Notes under the pieces: model-generated
What the model saw: only the letters and a program-made list of their open reading frames with translations
The model's database searches: none
Told to the model about the DNA's origin: nothing
Made by a program: the position numbers and the translations under genes
Shown: piece by piece, positions 19,452-31,450 of the stretch
How the letters are laid out: every line of letters begins with the position of its first letter
Position numbering within the stretch: the first letter of the stretch is position 1
Origin: Flavobacterium covae
Lineage (GTDB): Bacteria; Bacteroidota; Bacteroidia; Flavobacteriales; Flavobacteriaceae
Direction: 5' to 3'
DNA length: 64,000 nucleotides
NCBI GenBank assembly: GCA_019565575.1
Contig: CP067379.1
Span: 2,852,001 to 2,916,000 of the forward strand

Positions 19452-19459
19452 TATTTTTG
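19452..19459 (+). promoter_or_regulatory. Putative -7 box for the YebC gene
   Basis: TATTTTTG fits TAnnTTTG and lies 48 bases before the yebC ATG. Confidence 0.45.
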
Positions 19460-19507
19460 TAACAATAAAAATCAATAAACATTCATATAGTCCAATTATA
19501 GATAGAA

Positions 19508-20217
19508 ATGGGAAGAGCGTTTGAATTTAGAAAAGCACGTAAAATGAAACGTTGGTCAGCAATGGCTAAAACGTTTACAAAAATTGGTAAAGACATTGTA
19601 ATGGCCGTAAAAGAAGGCGGTCCAAATCCTGAAACTAATTCTCGATTAAGAGCCGTTATACAAAATGCCAAAGCAGCTAATATGCCTAAAGACAACGTGG
19701 AGCGAGCAATAAAAAAAGCAACCGATAAAGACACAGCAAATTATAAAGAAGTACTGTTCGAAGGTTATGCTCCACATGGTATCGCCATCTTAATAGAAAC
19801 CGCAACAGACAACAACAATAGAACTGTTGCCAATATCAGAAGCTATTTCAATAAATGCAACGGCACGCTGGGTACACAAGGTTCTGTGGAATTCATGTTT
19901 GATCATACCTGTAATTTCAGAATCTCTTCTGAAGGACAAGATGTAGAAGAATTAGAATTAGAAATGATCGATTTTGGAGTAGAAGAAATATTTACAGACG
20001 AAGACGGAATTGTCATGTACGCTCCCTTTGAAAGCTTTGGAGCTATACAAAAGAACTAGAAAATCGTGGTATAGAAGTCTTATCATCTGGATTTGAAAGA
20101 ATACCTCAAGTAACCAAAGAACTAACACCAGAACAAATACTTGATGTTGAAAAACTACTCGAAAAAATCGAAGAAGATGATGATGTCATGAATGTATTTC
20201 ACACCATGCAAGAATAA
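19508..20217 (+). CDS. YebC/PmpR-family protein (one frameshift)
   Basis: The restored protein is 236 residues, the usual YebC length. It starts MGRAFEFRKARKMKRWSAMA, the flavobacterial form of the conserved GHSKWANIK start. GKDIVMAVKEGGPNPETNSR, NMPKDNVERAIKKATDK, LFEGYAPHGIAILIE and NGTLGTQGSVEFMFD follow. The C-terminal part resumes as ELENRGIEVLSSGFERIPQV. YebC proteins bind DNA and, in recent work, help ribosomes past stalls. The frame breaks in the A run 20049-20052; one extra A restores IQKELENRG. A terminator follows. Confidence 0.9.
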
Positions 20218-20262
20218 TAAAATACCTAACCCCTTAAAATACCCCGCACTAGATAACTTTAT

Positions 20263-20308
20263 AAATAGTCCATTTTCTATATTACAATCAAAAAATGGAC
20301 TATTTTTA
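20263..20308 (+). terminator. Rho-independent terminator after the YebC gene
   Basis: AAATAGTCCATTTT pairs with AAAATGGACTATTT around a loop of about 18 bases, then a T-rich tail. Confidence 0.75.
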
Positions 20309-20480
20309 ATTTTAATTTAACAATTCAATTTTCTATCTTCAAAAAATTTTACCCTTAAAAAACAAGCAATTATCACCAAAATAATACAAAAAAGATGGAT
20401 TTTCTATTTTTATACAATCATAAAATCTATAAAAAATACTAGATCTTTCATATTTTTTTAAAATTCTAGTTCATTTTAGT

Positions 20481-21049
20481 TTATTGTTTCTTTGTTGGTT
20501 CATATCTATCTGTTTTATCATTATAACTATATTTAGTTATCATTGATTTATTACTCAAACTAAAATCACCATTAGATAATAAAGTAAATAAGTATCCTTC
20601 ATTTCTTTTTTGGAAATAGTTTGCGACGTGTTCTTCAACTTATCTAAATATTCTACTTCGGTTATATCTGTTGTTTTTTCTGTATTAGCTATTAAAAGTG
20701 TTTTAGTTACTGGATTCCAAATTTGATTTTCATTTAGAATAGCAAACTCTTTACGTATCGAAGTTTCTCTTTTTTCAGTGGCTTTCCAGTTAACATGATA
20801 AAACGTTTTATTTTTAATTTTTAATGCACTAACTTTCATTGTATTAGGCATAAGGTTCGGGTTGTTTTTAGTTAATAACATACTATCTTTTAATACAACT
20901 AAATACAATTCTTTCTTCTTATTAAATACAATAGTTGCCTCTCCATTTTTAACTAATAAAAGACTATTTGTATAATCAATAGGTTTTGTTTTTTGAGCTT
21001 GAATTGAGTTCAACACAAGAAAACTTAATAGTAGAATTATTTTATTCAT
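20481..21049 (-). CDS. Secreted hypothetical protein (one frameshift)
   Basis: The restored protein is 189 residues with a signal peptide (MNKIILLLSFLVLNSIQAQ). I do not recognise the family. The mature part is Lys/Asn-rich with beta-strand-like stretches (LLLVKNGEATIVFNKKKELY, FYHVNWKATEKRETSI). The original frame ends at 20555. One extra coding A in the run 20606-20611 continues it as KKRNEGYLFTLLSNGDFSL and ends with YEPTKKQ at 20481. The continuation looks like a natural C-terminus. It has no close operon partner; the methylglyoxal synthase gene is downstream in coordinates but upstream in transcription, 160 bases away. Confidence 0.6.
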
Positions 21050-21209
21050 GGACAGACATTTTATGAGTTATAATTTTCTAGCAAGGATTTTATTTTTACA
21101 AATAAGCCGCAAAATGCAACAGACGGTATTAAAAACAAGAATCAATACAATATAAAACTTTTTTTTAAAAAAACATTCTTTTTTTTGTTGATTTTATAAG
21201 AATCCTCAT

Positions 21210-21578
21210 TTATCCTGCTATTGCATCTAACAACAATTGTGCTGTTGCTTCGTTAGTTGCAAGAGGGACATTATGTACATCACAAATTCTTATGAGCATA
21301 TTAATATCTGGTTCATGCGGATGACTGCTCATAGGATCTTTAAAAAACAAAACCATTTTGCATTTACCAACGGCAACTCTAGCTGCTATTTGAGCATCTC
21401 CTCCTAAAGGTCCACTCAATAGTTTTTTTACTTTTATACCTGTTACTTCTACCTTTCTTCCTGTGGTTCCTGTTGCTATAATTTTCATATTTTCTTTTAA
21501 AAGTAAATCTAAATTTCTATTTACAAACTGAACCATGTCTGCCTTTTTTACATCATGTGCTATTAGTGCTATCTCCAT
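21210..21578 (-). CDS. mgsA: Methylglyoxal synthase
   Basis: 122 residues. It converts dihydroxyacetone phosphate to methylglyoxal and phosphate, a bypass of lower glycolysis. IALIAHDVKKADMVQF opens the protein. IIATGTTGRKV binds phosphate. SGPLGGDAQIAARVA holds the catalytic Asp, and FFKDPMSSHPHEPDINML and PLATNEATAQLLL follow. It starts 5 bases after the sugar-kinase gene and ends the glycolysis block. The gene is intact and slightly shorter than the E. coli enzyme. Confidence 0.93.
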   Translation of the reverse strand: MEIALIAHDVKKADMVQFVNRNLDLLLKENMKIIATGTTGRKVEVTGIKVKKLLSGPLGGDAQIAARVAVGKCKMVLFFKDPMSSHPHEPDINMLIRICDVHNVPLATNEATAQLLLDAIAG

Positions 21579-21583
21579 ATTGT

Positions 21584-22435
21584 TTAATTATTCTGTAAAT
21601 GGTATGCTATTAGTCCATCTATTGGTCTTTGTAAAATTTTCCCTATTTTTATATTATGTTTTTTTAGGACAGATTTAATTTCATCTTGTAAAAAATAAGC
21701 AACTGATCCTATAAAATGGTTAGATACTTCATCATAATTTTCAAACTGTTTGATGCTATTTTCTATAAAGGATTCTATTTCTTTATATATAATTTGCTGA
21801 CAAAATGCTTCTTCTTTATGTTTAATTAAAAACTCTGTAAATGAAGCTAGATAAGCATTTGGATTGGCTTCTTTATATAAATTTTGCTTAATAACATCTG
21901 GATCTAAATTATATGAGTTTTCAAAAATTTCAGCTAATTTTTTAGGCATTTTGTTATAATAATATCCTCTTAATAAATGACGACCAAAACGATTACCTGA
22001 ACAATCATCCATTATAATATACCCTAACGATTGTACTTTTTGATGTAATAGATAACCATCAAAATAACTACAATTAGAACCTGTTCCTAAAATACTAACA
22101 ATGGCTTTTTCTTCTTTTAAAGTTGTAGCATATACAGCTGCGTAAGTATCTTCATAAACATCTATTTTTGCTTTTAAAAAATATTTTTCAAAGATTGAAG
22201 TCAAAAAATCTTTCATACGATTCGTTCCACATCCTGCTCCATAAAAATATAAATTTGAAACGTTTTCCTTATTTGAACTTAACTCTAAATTATCATCTAA
22301 ACGTTTTAGAACTTCTGTTTCTGTTAAAATTTCAGGATTTAAGCCTTGTGTATTTGTAGAAAATAAAATGTTTCCTAATTCATCTATTGCAATCCAATCT
22401 GCTTTAGTTGAGCCACTATCAATTATTAATTTCAT
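21584..22435 (-). CDS. N-acetylglucosamine kinase-like (BadF/BadG ATPase family)
   Basis: 283 residues of the ASKHA ATPase fold. The phosphate-1 loop is LIIDSGSTKADWIAID. The second phosphate loop is VSILGTGSNCSYFDG, followed by LGYIIMDDCSGNRFGRHLLR. The C-terminal adenosine region is HFIGSVAYFLQDEI. In flavobacteria this family is annotated as N-acetylglucosamine kinase and sits beside gapA and pfkA, as here. The sugar substrate is inferred. The gene is intact and next to mgsA. Confidence 0.78.
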   Translation of the reverse strand: MKLIIDSGSTKADWIAIDELGNILFSTNTQGLNPEILTETEVLKRLDDNLELSSNKENVSNLYFYGAGCGTNRMKDFLTSIFEKYFLKAKIDVYEDTYAAVYATTLKEEKAIVSILGTGSNCSYFDGYLLHQKVQSLGYIIMDDCSGNRFGRHLLRGYYYNKMPKKLAEIFENSYNLDPDVIKQNLYKEANPNAYLASFTEFLIKHKEEAFCQQIIYKEIESFIENSIKQFENYDEVSNHFIGSVAYFLQDEIKSVLKKHNIKIGKILQRPIDGLIAYHLQNN

Positions 22436-22613
22436 TTGTATAATTTTATCTCTTTATAGTTTTAAGTTTTATTAATATAATCATTTAAAAGTTTAGATTG
22501 ACAAATAAACTTTTCTTTCTTGTTTAAAATGGTTGTTTTAATTGTTTATAAATTTTTACTTTATATCTTTTAGGGAATAATACGAACAATCAAATAGTTT
22601 TGATTTACTTATA

Positions 22614-22652
22614 ATAAAAATCCCGTTTCATTAAGATAAAGAAACGGGATAT
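22614..22652 (-). terminator. Terminator after gapA
   Basis: ATCCCGTTTC pairs with GAAACGGGAT around an 11-base loop. In the gapA direction it runs into TTTTTATTATA, giving a good U-tract. Confidence 0.8.
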
Positions 22653-22669
22653 AAAAATAATCATTTTAG

Positions 22670-23670
<1,001 letters not shown>

Positions 23671-23681
23671 CTATTTTTTTA

Positions 23682-23718
23682 ATTCGTTTTCAATCGTTTA
23701 TAGTGATTCGTTTTCAAT
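23682..23718. repeat. Two direct 13-bp repeats just upstream of gapA
   Basis: ATTCGTTTTCAAT occurs at 23682-23694 and 23706-23718. The copies are 24 bases apart and begin 15 bases upstream of the gapA start. On the gapA strand each reads ATTGAAAACGAAT. This could be a binding site for a regulator of gapA or a leader element. Confidence 0.5.
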
Positions 23719-23837
23719 ATTTTAAAATTCTTTAGCAACTTCAATATATTTACTTTCACTAATCTCTATATGATATAATTTTACATTATGTATTTATTTT
23801 GTGTCTAATTTTACTTTTGTTTATTTTTAATATTTTG

Positions 23838-24828
23838 TTAGGTAGACATGATGTCAGAAACTTTAAGTAGGTCTTGATCTATTTTAGAATGTCCTTTTAT
23901 AGCTTGTTCTAAAGGAGTTAGAGCTACTTTATCTTCTAATAATCCTACCATATAGTTGGATTTTCCTTCTAAAAGGGATTCAATGGCTTTTACACCTAAA
24001 CGAGCTGCTAACACTCTATCAAAACAGGAAGGGGAACCTCCTCTTTGTATATGTCCTAATACAGAAACTCGGACATCATATTCAGGCAAATTTTCTTCGA
24101 CATATTCTTTTAGCTCAAACACATTTTTACCTATTTTATCTCCTTCTGATACTACTACTATACTTGATGATTTTCCTGGAAGCTTTGCTTTTTTTTAATG
24201 ATTCTAATAATCTTTCTAATCCTAAATCTTCTTCAGGAATTAAGATTTCTTCTGCTCCTGCTCCTATACCTGCATTTAATGCAATATGTCCAGCATCTCG
24301 TCCCATTACTTCTACAAAAAAAAGCCTGTTATGAGAACTGGCTGTATCTCTAATTTTATCAATAGCTTCTACTACGGTATTTAGGGCTGTATCATATCCT
24401 AATGTATGACTTGTACCATAAATATCATTGTCAATGGTACCAGGAATTCCCATTACGGGAAAATTAAATTCTTTATTAAAGATTTCTGCACCTGTAAAGG
24501 TTCCATCTCCTCCTATTACAACTAGGGCATCTATTTGGGCTTCTTTTATTTTTTTAAAAGCTAGTGTTCTTCCTTCTATGGTTCTAAAATCTTTAGAACG
24601 AGCAGATTTAAGTATTGTACCTCCTTTATCTATTATATGATTTACGGAACGAGGTCCCATTTCTTTAAAATCTCCTTCTATCATTCCTTGATAACCTCTA
24701 TAAATACCTATACATTCTACATTGTAAAAGGCACATGTTCTCACAACTGATCGAATTGCCGCATTCATCCCTGGGGAATCTCCACCAGAGGTCAAGACTC
24801 CTATTTTTTTTATATTATTATTTGACAT
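23838..24828 (-). CDS. pfkA: 6-phosphofructokinase (one frameshift)
   Basis: The restored protein is 329 residues. It phosphorylates fructose-6-phosphate with ATP. VLTSGGDSPGMNAAIRSVVR, VIGGDGTFTGA and GIPGTIDNDIYGT are the nucleotide and catalytic blocks. VEVMGRDAGHIALNAG and VLGHIQRGGSPSCFDR are also present. The GGDGT glycine fits an ATP-dependent rather than PPi-dependent enzyme. The frame breaks at 24176-24182, where CTGAAG appears as CTGGAAG. Removing one base restores KSKASGKSSSIVVVSEGDKI. It begins the glycolysis block pfkA, gapA, kinase, mgsA. Confidence 0.93.
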
Positions 24829-24986
24829 TAAAAAGGATTTTCAGAATAAGTAAAGGTACAAACACTCACTTTACTTAAAAATGATAAATATTATTTTTTA
24901 AGTATTTTTTTACAATCAAAAAGTAAAGAAGATTGACAAAAGTACTCAACGAAAGTCTAAGGTAGTATTTTTTTAGAAATAAACAA

Positions 24987-27900
24987 CTAATTTAGTTCTG
25001 GAATTCTATCCTCATCTTCTTTCGTTTTATCAGAAGATTTTTTTGTCTTTTTTCTGTAGATTGGATAATTTCTGGTAATAAATCAGAATCTGGTATTTGA
25101 TCTTTAGGTTTATCGGATTTTCCTTTGTTTTTATTATTTTTAGAATTAAAAACTTTATACATTAGTTCCTTAAATGTATTAAAATCTACTTCATAACTTA
25201 CCCCTACTCCTTGGGTGTAGCCTATTCCTCCTTGTCCTAAATAGGTTATATCATTTTCTCTATTAAATACACGAGCTTTTAATGAACCATCTTCATTCAA
25301 ACGCAATTGGATTTCTACATCACCTACTACAACTGATTCATTTACGCCTCCTACCGGTACCCCAAATTTACCATTAATAGTAATTTTATCACTAATTTGG
25401 GTTGAAACTGTAAATCCTACTCGTCCTCCCGTAGTTGTTTCTTGATTTAATCGATCATTTTGCACATAGTTTAATCCTAATTTAAAACGATCATCATTAG
25501 CAAATAGGTCATCAAATAAACTATTTGCGCGCTCTAAGATATTTCCGCTAATAACGTTTTCTACGACCCCTTTATCTGATAAAAAACTTCCAGAAGAGAT
25601 TAATGATAAGGCTTGTTTTTGACGTGTATCAAAATCATTTAATTTGTAATCTATTTCTGAACGAAGCACAGAACTAACAGTTGGAAAATTTATAAAAATT
25701 TCAGGTGTTGGATTTGTTAATTTATCTGTTAGTTTAATAACTACCTCTGTTGGAACTTTTTTATTAAAACTAGGATTATCTAATAATATAGAGGGGTTTG
25801 CTTCCGTTTTATAAACGGCTTCCATGTTTAGAGTTGCGTTTAATGGATCTCCATCCCAAGAAATATATCCTCCGTTTTTAACTTTTATTTTTTTGTCTAT
25901 AAAACCACCATATTTAAAATTATATACTCCATCATATACTTGAAAATCTCCCCACATATTAAATTTACCTAGGGTATTTATCTCCATTAACAAAGAACCT
26001 CGTCCACGACCTTTTAACCCATGTCCATTATTTTTATTAACAATTACTTCTATTTCTGCAACAGGAGTGATATCTAATTCAAAGTTTAACTCTAAACCGT
26101 TATAGTCTTTTTCTTTATTTTTTTCTTTATGGGTAGTATTTTTAGAATTTATGAATTTAATATAGTTTTTTTCTGAACTGGCTTGATCATCATTAATAGG
26201 AATTTTTAAGGAAGATCCTTCTGCTGAAGTAGCATTAACATTAATAACCAAAGCATTTGTAGGACCTTTGATCGTTGCTTTTCCATCCATATAAGCTGTT
26301 CCATAATACAAAGCATCTTCATGATCTTTTGTATCAAGTACGACGATTCGATCTGAATTAATATTAAAATTTAGATACCAATCACTTAATTTATTATGTT
26401 TTACCCAGCCTTCCATTGTACCGGTTGTCTTAAATTTAGAATCTGTTACTTTTACATCTCTAAATGAAAATTGATTTTCTGTAACTTCTACTATGGAATT
26501 ATTTCCAAAATTATAATCTGTATTTAAATAGGGAACTTTTAAACCTGATTGATTTAAATAAAATCGTCCATTTATTTCTGGGTTGTAAATATCTCCTTCA
26601 AATTTGGCTGAACCTGATGCTAGTCCTCTTATATTTGTTATTATATCAGCTCCCATGGGGGTAAAAAGGAAAGATCAAAATCTTTGAGTCTCACATCAAG
26701 ATCTATCAACGTTTTTTTACCTTGAAAATAAAGACTTCCTTCTGTTTTTAGTATATCATTTCCTTTATTATTTAAAACAGAATTAATTTTAAAATTTCTA
26801 AGGCTATCATCTCCTATTACTCCTATATCAAATTTACCTAAGATTAAATCATTTATTCTAAAATCATCGATTGTTAATTCAGAGGCTGGTTCGTAAATGT
26901 TTTTTTCTTGTTTAAAATCTACGTTTCCATTTAGTTTCCCTTTAAACCGTAGGCTATCTATGGCAGGCGTAATTTTATCTAGTTCTACATCTTTAAATGA
27001 TAATCGGAGGTCTTTATAGGTAGAATCTTGTAAAACTCCCATTAACTCCATTGCTTGATTATTATGGGATAGGGAAATTTTTTCAATAGAAAAATCAGTT
27101 AATTTTTTGTTGAATATAATTTTATTATTATGTTCTTCTTTTTCATTTAAAAACCATAAATAATTTTTAAAATTAATTTCTGACTTTTTAATTCCTACTA
27201 CACTCTTATTATCTTTATCAATGGTATGGTATAGGTTTAAATTATAAAAATCTTCTGCTTTGTCTCCTCCTTTAAATTCAGTTCGAACAAATAATGTATC
27301 GTTTGAGGTTACATTTATCAAACTCATTTTCGAAATTTTATAGTATTTTGTTTTGATACTATCCATTTCTACATAAGCATTATAAAGAGGGTTTTTGTTG
27401 TTTATATCTACACTTATATTATCAAATTCATTATCGTATGCTTTTATTTTAGGGGATTTAAAATTAAGTTTAAATAATCCTTCATTAGAATCTATTTCTC
27501 CTTTCATAAAAGTATTTTCACCTAATGAAATTTCAGGATAAAATATTTCTATTAGTTTACTGTATACATTAAAATCAAACTTCATAAATTGTCCCTTACT
27601 CACTTTGTTAGGTGAATAATTGGCGTATAGACTTCCTAGTGAATTTTCTATCAAATCAGGTAATTCTTTAAACTTAAAGATTCCTTCTACTTTTCCTTCT
27701 ACTATATCAGGAGAATTGACTATAATGGTTCTAAATCCATCTTTTTCAAAAGTAGATTTAACCATAAAATCGTCAAAAAAATAGGTTTCTTTAGGATTTT
27801 CATACGATGTTTTATTTATGTATACATTACCATAAATATCATCAATTGAATTTCCTTGTAAATCCATTCTTACATCTCCTCTAAAAACGGAAACAGCATC

Positions 27901-29477
27901 AGGAGTATATAGATTTAGTTTTTTTAGGTTGGCGTATTCTACTTTTGCATGAAAATTATATTTATTTTCTTTTCTAGTTAAATCAAGGAAACCATCAAAT
28001 TCCATAATTAAATTGGGGTCATTAGTTTTTATAGAGCCTTCAAAAATGGCTTTGTTCATCTGACCATCAACGATTATATTTCTATAATTATATTTGTTAT
28101 AATAGATACTCCCTACGGTTCCTTTTATTTTTGTATTTAAATACTTTTCAACAAAACCTATTCCGTCTACTTCTGTATCTAAGTTTACAATTCCTAAATC
28201 TTTACGGTTTAAAAATGTTCCTAAATCAAACTCTGTTAACCTAACATTTCCTAGATAAGTAGCCTTATCAATGTTATTGATGTTAGTCATTGCTAAATTT
28301 GTTTTTACAATTCCTAAGGCAGAAGAAAGTGAAACGTTTGCTTTTAATTTATTAAAATCTATTTCTGCTTGACCGCTTAACGAAAAAACACCTAATTTTT
28401 TAAAATTAGTGGGTATTTTTTTCCTAAAACATTAGGCAATATTTTAATTAAATCTTGATAAGTAGAAGTTATTTTAGAAAAGTGTCCTTTTACGTAATAA
28501 GTGTTTTCATTTTTTGAAAAAAGATTTTTAAATTGAAAATTACCTTTTATTTGCGATCCGAAATCGTCTAATACAATCAATTTTTTTGTAAAAAAATTAT
28601 TTAATGTTCCTAATAATTTGCCTTTTACTTGATATTTTAGATTTTTCCCAAATTCTCCATAAAATTTATTCAAATCATTAGATGAAATTATTCCTTCTTG
28701 TATTTTTACATCAAATAGAACTTTATTATTAAAATCTGCAAAATCTTTACGATCATAACGTAATTCTACATCGCCTTTTAAATTTGATTCTTTAGTTTTT
28801 AATTTTAATTGAGCAAGGTGAATATTTTTCTTTGTATATGTAAAATCTGACGATGACTCTTCTATTTCTATTCCTCTATCGTCTGTAAAAGACATTTCTT
28901 TGATTTGAGTTGTAACATCAGGTCCTAAAATTTTTAGATTAGCTGCTTCTGCATTCAATTTTTTAGCACTAAAGAGCAGAGGATTGGATATATTATCATC
29001 CCAAAAATAAAATTCACTATTCATCAAGTGAATATTTTTTATGGTCATTAAAAATTTTTTCTTAGAGGTAGAAGATTTTCCATCGTCAAAAAGTTCTATA
29101 AATTTATCTAGATTGGTATCACGCTCTCCTTTATAATTCCTAATTTTAAACTTAAGTCCATCCATTCTGACTTCTCCAAAATGCAAATCACCATCTGTAA
29201 GTTTTTTAAAATCAAGAATATTCGTTTTCAATACATTAATATGAAACAATGTATCTTTTTTATAATCTCTGATAAAAACTTTTTTTAGTTTAATTCCTCC
29301 AAAAATGGTAAAGTTAGCTTCTTGAACAGTTATATCAGTTCCAAATTCTTTATTTAAAAACTCTGTTGCATACTGTCCTAATCGCGTTTGAACAGAAGGC
29401 ATAGAAAGAGCAATAACCAATGTAAGTAACGATAATATTATTCCAAGAAAAAAATACATCTTGAATTTTAAAATCAC
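24987..29477 (-). CDS. tamB: TamB-like translocation and assembly module protein (three frameshifts)
   Basis: The restored protein is about 1497 residues, normal for flavobacterial TamB. An N-terminal membrane anchor (MYFFLGIILSLLTLVIALSM) precedes a long periplasmic beta-helical region and the C-terminal DUF490/TamB domain. That domain contains GRGSLLMEINTLGKFNMWGD, GDPLNATLNMEAVYKTE and GVSYEVDFNTFKELMY. It is thought to bridge inner and outer membrane and to carry lipids or help outer-membrane protein assembly. Frame breaks lie at 28416-28422 (T7), 26657-26667 (runs of G5 and A5) and 25048-25053 (T6). Each is repaired by one base, the last giving the C-terminus DEDRIPELN. The start is uncertain: the open frame begins with GTG next to a 16-base T tract. 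It diverges from tsaD. Confidence 0.9.
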
Positions 29478-29487
29478 TACCCATAGA

Positions 29488-29503
29488 TTTTTTTTTTTTT
29501 TTT
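29488..29503. repeat. 16-base T homopolymer at the tamB 5' end
   Basis: An uninterrupted run of T (A on the tamB strand) lies just before or inside the first tamB codons. Its true length affects which start codon is in frame. Confidence 0.9.
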
Positions 29504-29555
29504 ATTTCATCTTTTTGCTCTTCCAAAGGAAATATTTTTTTGAGTTAAATTTTAG

Positions 29556-29563
29556 TAACTTTG
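29556..29563 (+). promoter_or_regulatory. Putative -7 box for tsaD
   Basis: TAACTTTG matches TAnnTTTG and is followed by CACAGG, 58 bases before the tsaD ATG. It probably drives the tsaD-rsmE-DUF4159-TrmH unit. Confidence 0.5.
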
Positions 29564-29620
29564 CACAGGTTGTAAAAATAATCTATTCCTTGATTTTACA
29601 CAACTTTAGAAATAAAATCT

Positions 29621-30650
29621 ATGTCTCAAATGAAAAGAGAAAATATTTACATACTAGCAATCGAAAGTTCTTGTGATGATACGGCTTGCGCTGTCCTACA
29701 GAACGATAAAATGTTATCAAATGTTGTTGCTCGTCAAAATATACATGAAGAATATGGAGGCGTTGTCCCTGAATTAGCCTCTAGGGCACATCAACAAAAT
29801 ATTGTACCTGTAGTAGATGTGGCACTAAAAAAAGCAGGAATAACCAAAGAAAAATTATCTGCCATAGCTTTTACACAGGGTCCTGGATTAATGGGATCTT
29901 TATTAGTAGGTAGTTCTTTTGCCAAAAGTATGGCAATGGCATTAAACATCCCTTTAATAGCCGTTAATCACATGCACGCTCATATATTAGCTCATTTTAT
30001 ACATGAAGAAGGATTTTCTAAACCAGAATTTCCTTTTTAGCCCTTACCATATCAGGAGGACATACTCAAATTGTAAAGGTAAATAGCTTTTTTGAAATGG
30101 AAATTATTGGAGAAACTACTGACGATGCCGTAGGGGAAGCTTTTGATAAATCTGCTAAAATATTAGGCTTACCCTATCCTGGTGGACCTCTTATAGACCA
30201 ATATGCTCAACTAGGAAATCCTAGACGTTTTGAATTTACAAAACCAAAAGTTGATGGTCTTAATTTTAGTTTTAGTGGACTTAAAACACAATTTTTATAT
30301 TTCATCCAAAAAAACATCAAAGAAAATCCTAATTTCATTAGTGAGAACTTAAATGATATCTGTGCTTCTATACAATATATCATTATTAAAATATTAATGG
30401 ATAAAATTAAAGAAGCTTCTATACAAACAGGAATTAAACAAATTGCTATAGGAGGGGGAGTTTCTGCTAATAGCGGTATTCGCCAAACACTAAAAGATGC
30501 CGAAAAAAATATGGTTGGAAAACCTTTATCCCAAAATTTGAATACACCACCGACAACGCAGCTATGATAGGTATAGTGGGATATTATAAATTTTTAGAAA
30601 ATCATTTTAGTAACAATTCCGTAACTTCCAAAGCAAGAATCGAGTTTTAA
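29621..30650 (+). CDS. tsaD: tRNA N6-threonylcarbamoyladenosine synthase subunit TsaD (two frameshifts)
   Basis: The restored protein is 343 residues, of normal length. It transfers threonylcarbamoyl to A37 of ANN-decoding tRNAs, with TsaB and TsaE. ILAIESSCDDTACAV opens the ATPase domain. NHMHAHILAHF provides metal-binding histidines. ALTISGGHTQIV, LPYPGGPLID, FSFSGLKTQ and AIGGGVSANSGIR follow, and YTTDNAAMIGIVGYY closes the protein. Frame breaks are at 30034-30038 (T5) and 30503-30509 (A7); one base each restores FPFLALTISGG and EKKYGWKTFIPKFE. It is an essential gene in most bacteria, so errors are likely. It is first in a four-gene unit. Confidence 0.94.
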
Positions 30651-30677
30651 AAAACCATTAACGACCAATAAGAAATA

Positions 30678-31381
30678 ATGCAATTATTCTACAATCCAGA
30701 CATAACTATTGCTTCGACAGATTTTTCTTTTGACAAAGAAGAAAGCAAACACATAGTAAAGGTATTACGCAAAAAAGAAGGCGATATCTTATTTGTTACC
30801 AATGGTGTTGGTTTTTTATTTGAAACAGAAATTACTTTGGCTCCAGAAAAAAATGCTCTATAAAAATTAACAATCATAAAATGTTTGACCAAACTGAGTT
30901 TTATTTACATTTAGCTGTTGCTCCTACTAAGATGAACGAACGTTATGAATGGTTTTTAGAAAAAGCAACCGAAATAGGTATACATGAAATAACTCCTATT
31001 ATTTGCGAACATTCTGAAAGAACTACTATCAAGGTAGATCGTTTTGATAAAATCTTACAATCTGCTATGAAACAATCTAATCAATTTTATTTACCAAAAT
31101 TAAACAATACTATCTCTTTTAAAGATTTTATTAGTAAAGATTTTGAAGGACAACTGTTTGTTGCACATTGTGAAGATTCTGATAAAAAAAAATTAAAAAA
31201 TGAAATTAATCCTAATTCTAAATACACTATTTTAATTGGTCCTGAGGGTGATTTTTCAGAAAAAGAAATTAAATTAGCCATAGACAAAGGTTTTATACCT
31301 GTAACTTTAGGAAACACAAGATTACGAACAGAAACCGCTGCGGTTATTGCCTGTCATAGTGTGGTTTTTAGTAATGAATAA
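30678..31381 (+). CDS. rsmE: 16S rRNA (uracil1498-N3)-methyltransferase RsmE (one frameshift)
   Basis: The restored protein is 234 residues. It methylates U1498 of 16S rRNA. The N-terminal PUA-like domain has KEESKHIVKVLRKKEGD. The SPOUT domain shows ERYEWFLEKATEIGIHEITP, ILIGPEGDFSEKEI (the knot) and TLGNTRLRTETAAV. The frame breaks in the A run 30847-30853; one extra A restores PEKKCSIKINNHKMFDQ. It starts 27 bases after tsaD and lies in the same unit. Confidence 0.92.
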
Positions 31382-31450
31382 TTAAAACACTTTTTAGAAA
31401 TTTATATCAATTACAATATTATTTTTACAAAATAAGACTTACGAGGCAAA

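Noticed and set aside
25588-25595. CTGGAAG in tamB as another altered CTGAAG site
   Set aside because: The reading frame is continuous through this site (SSGSF), so it is a natural CTGGAAG.
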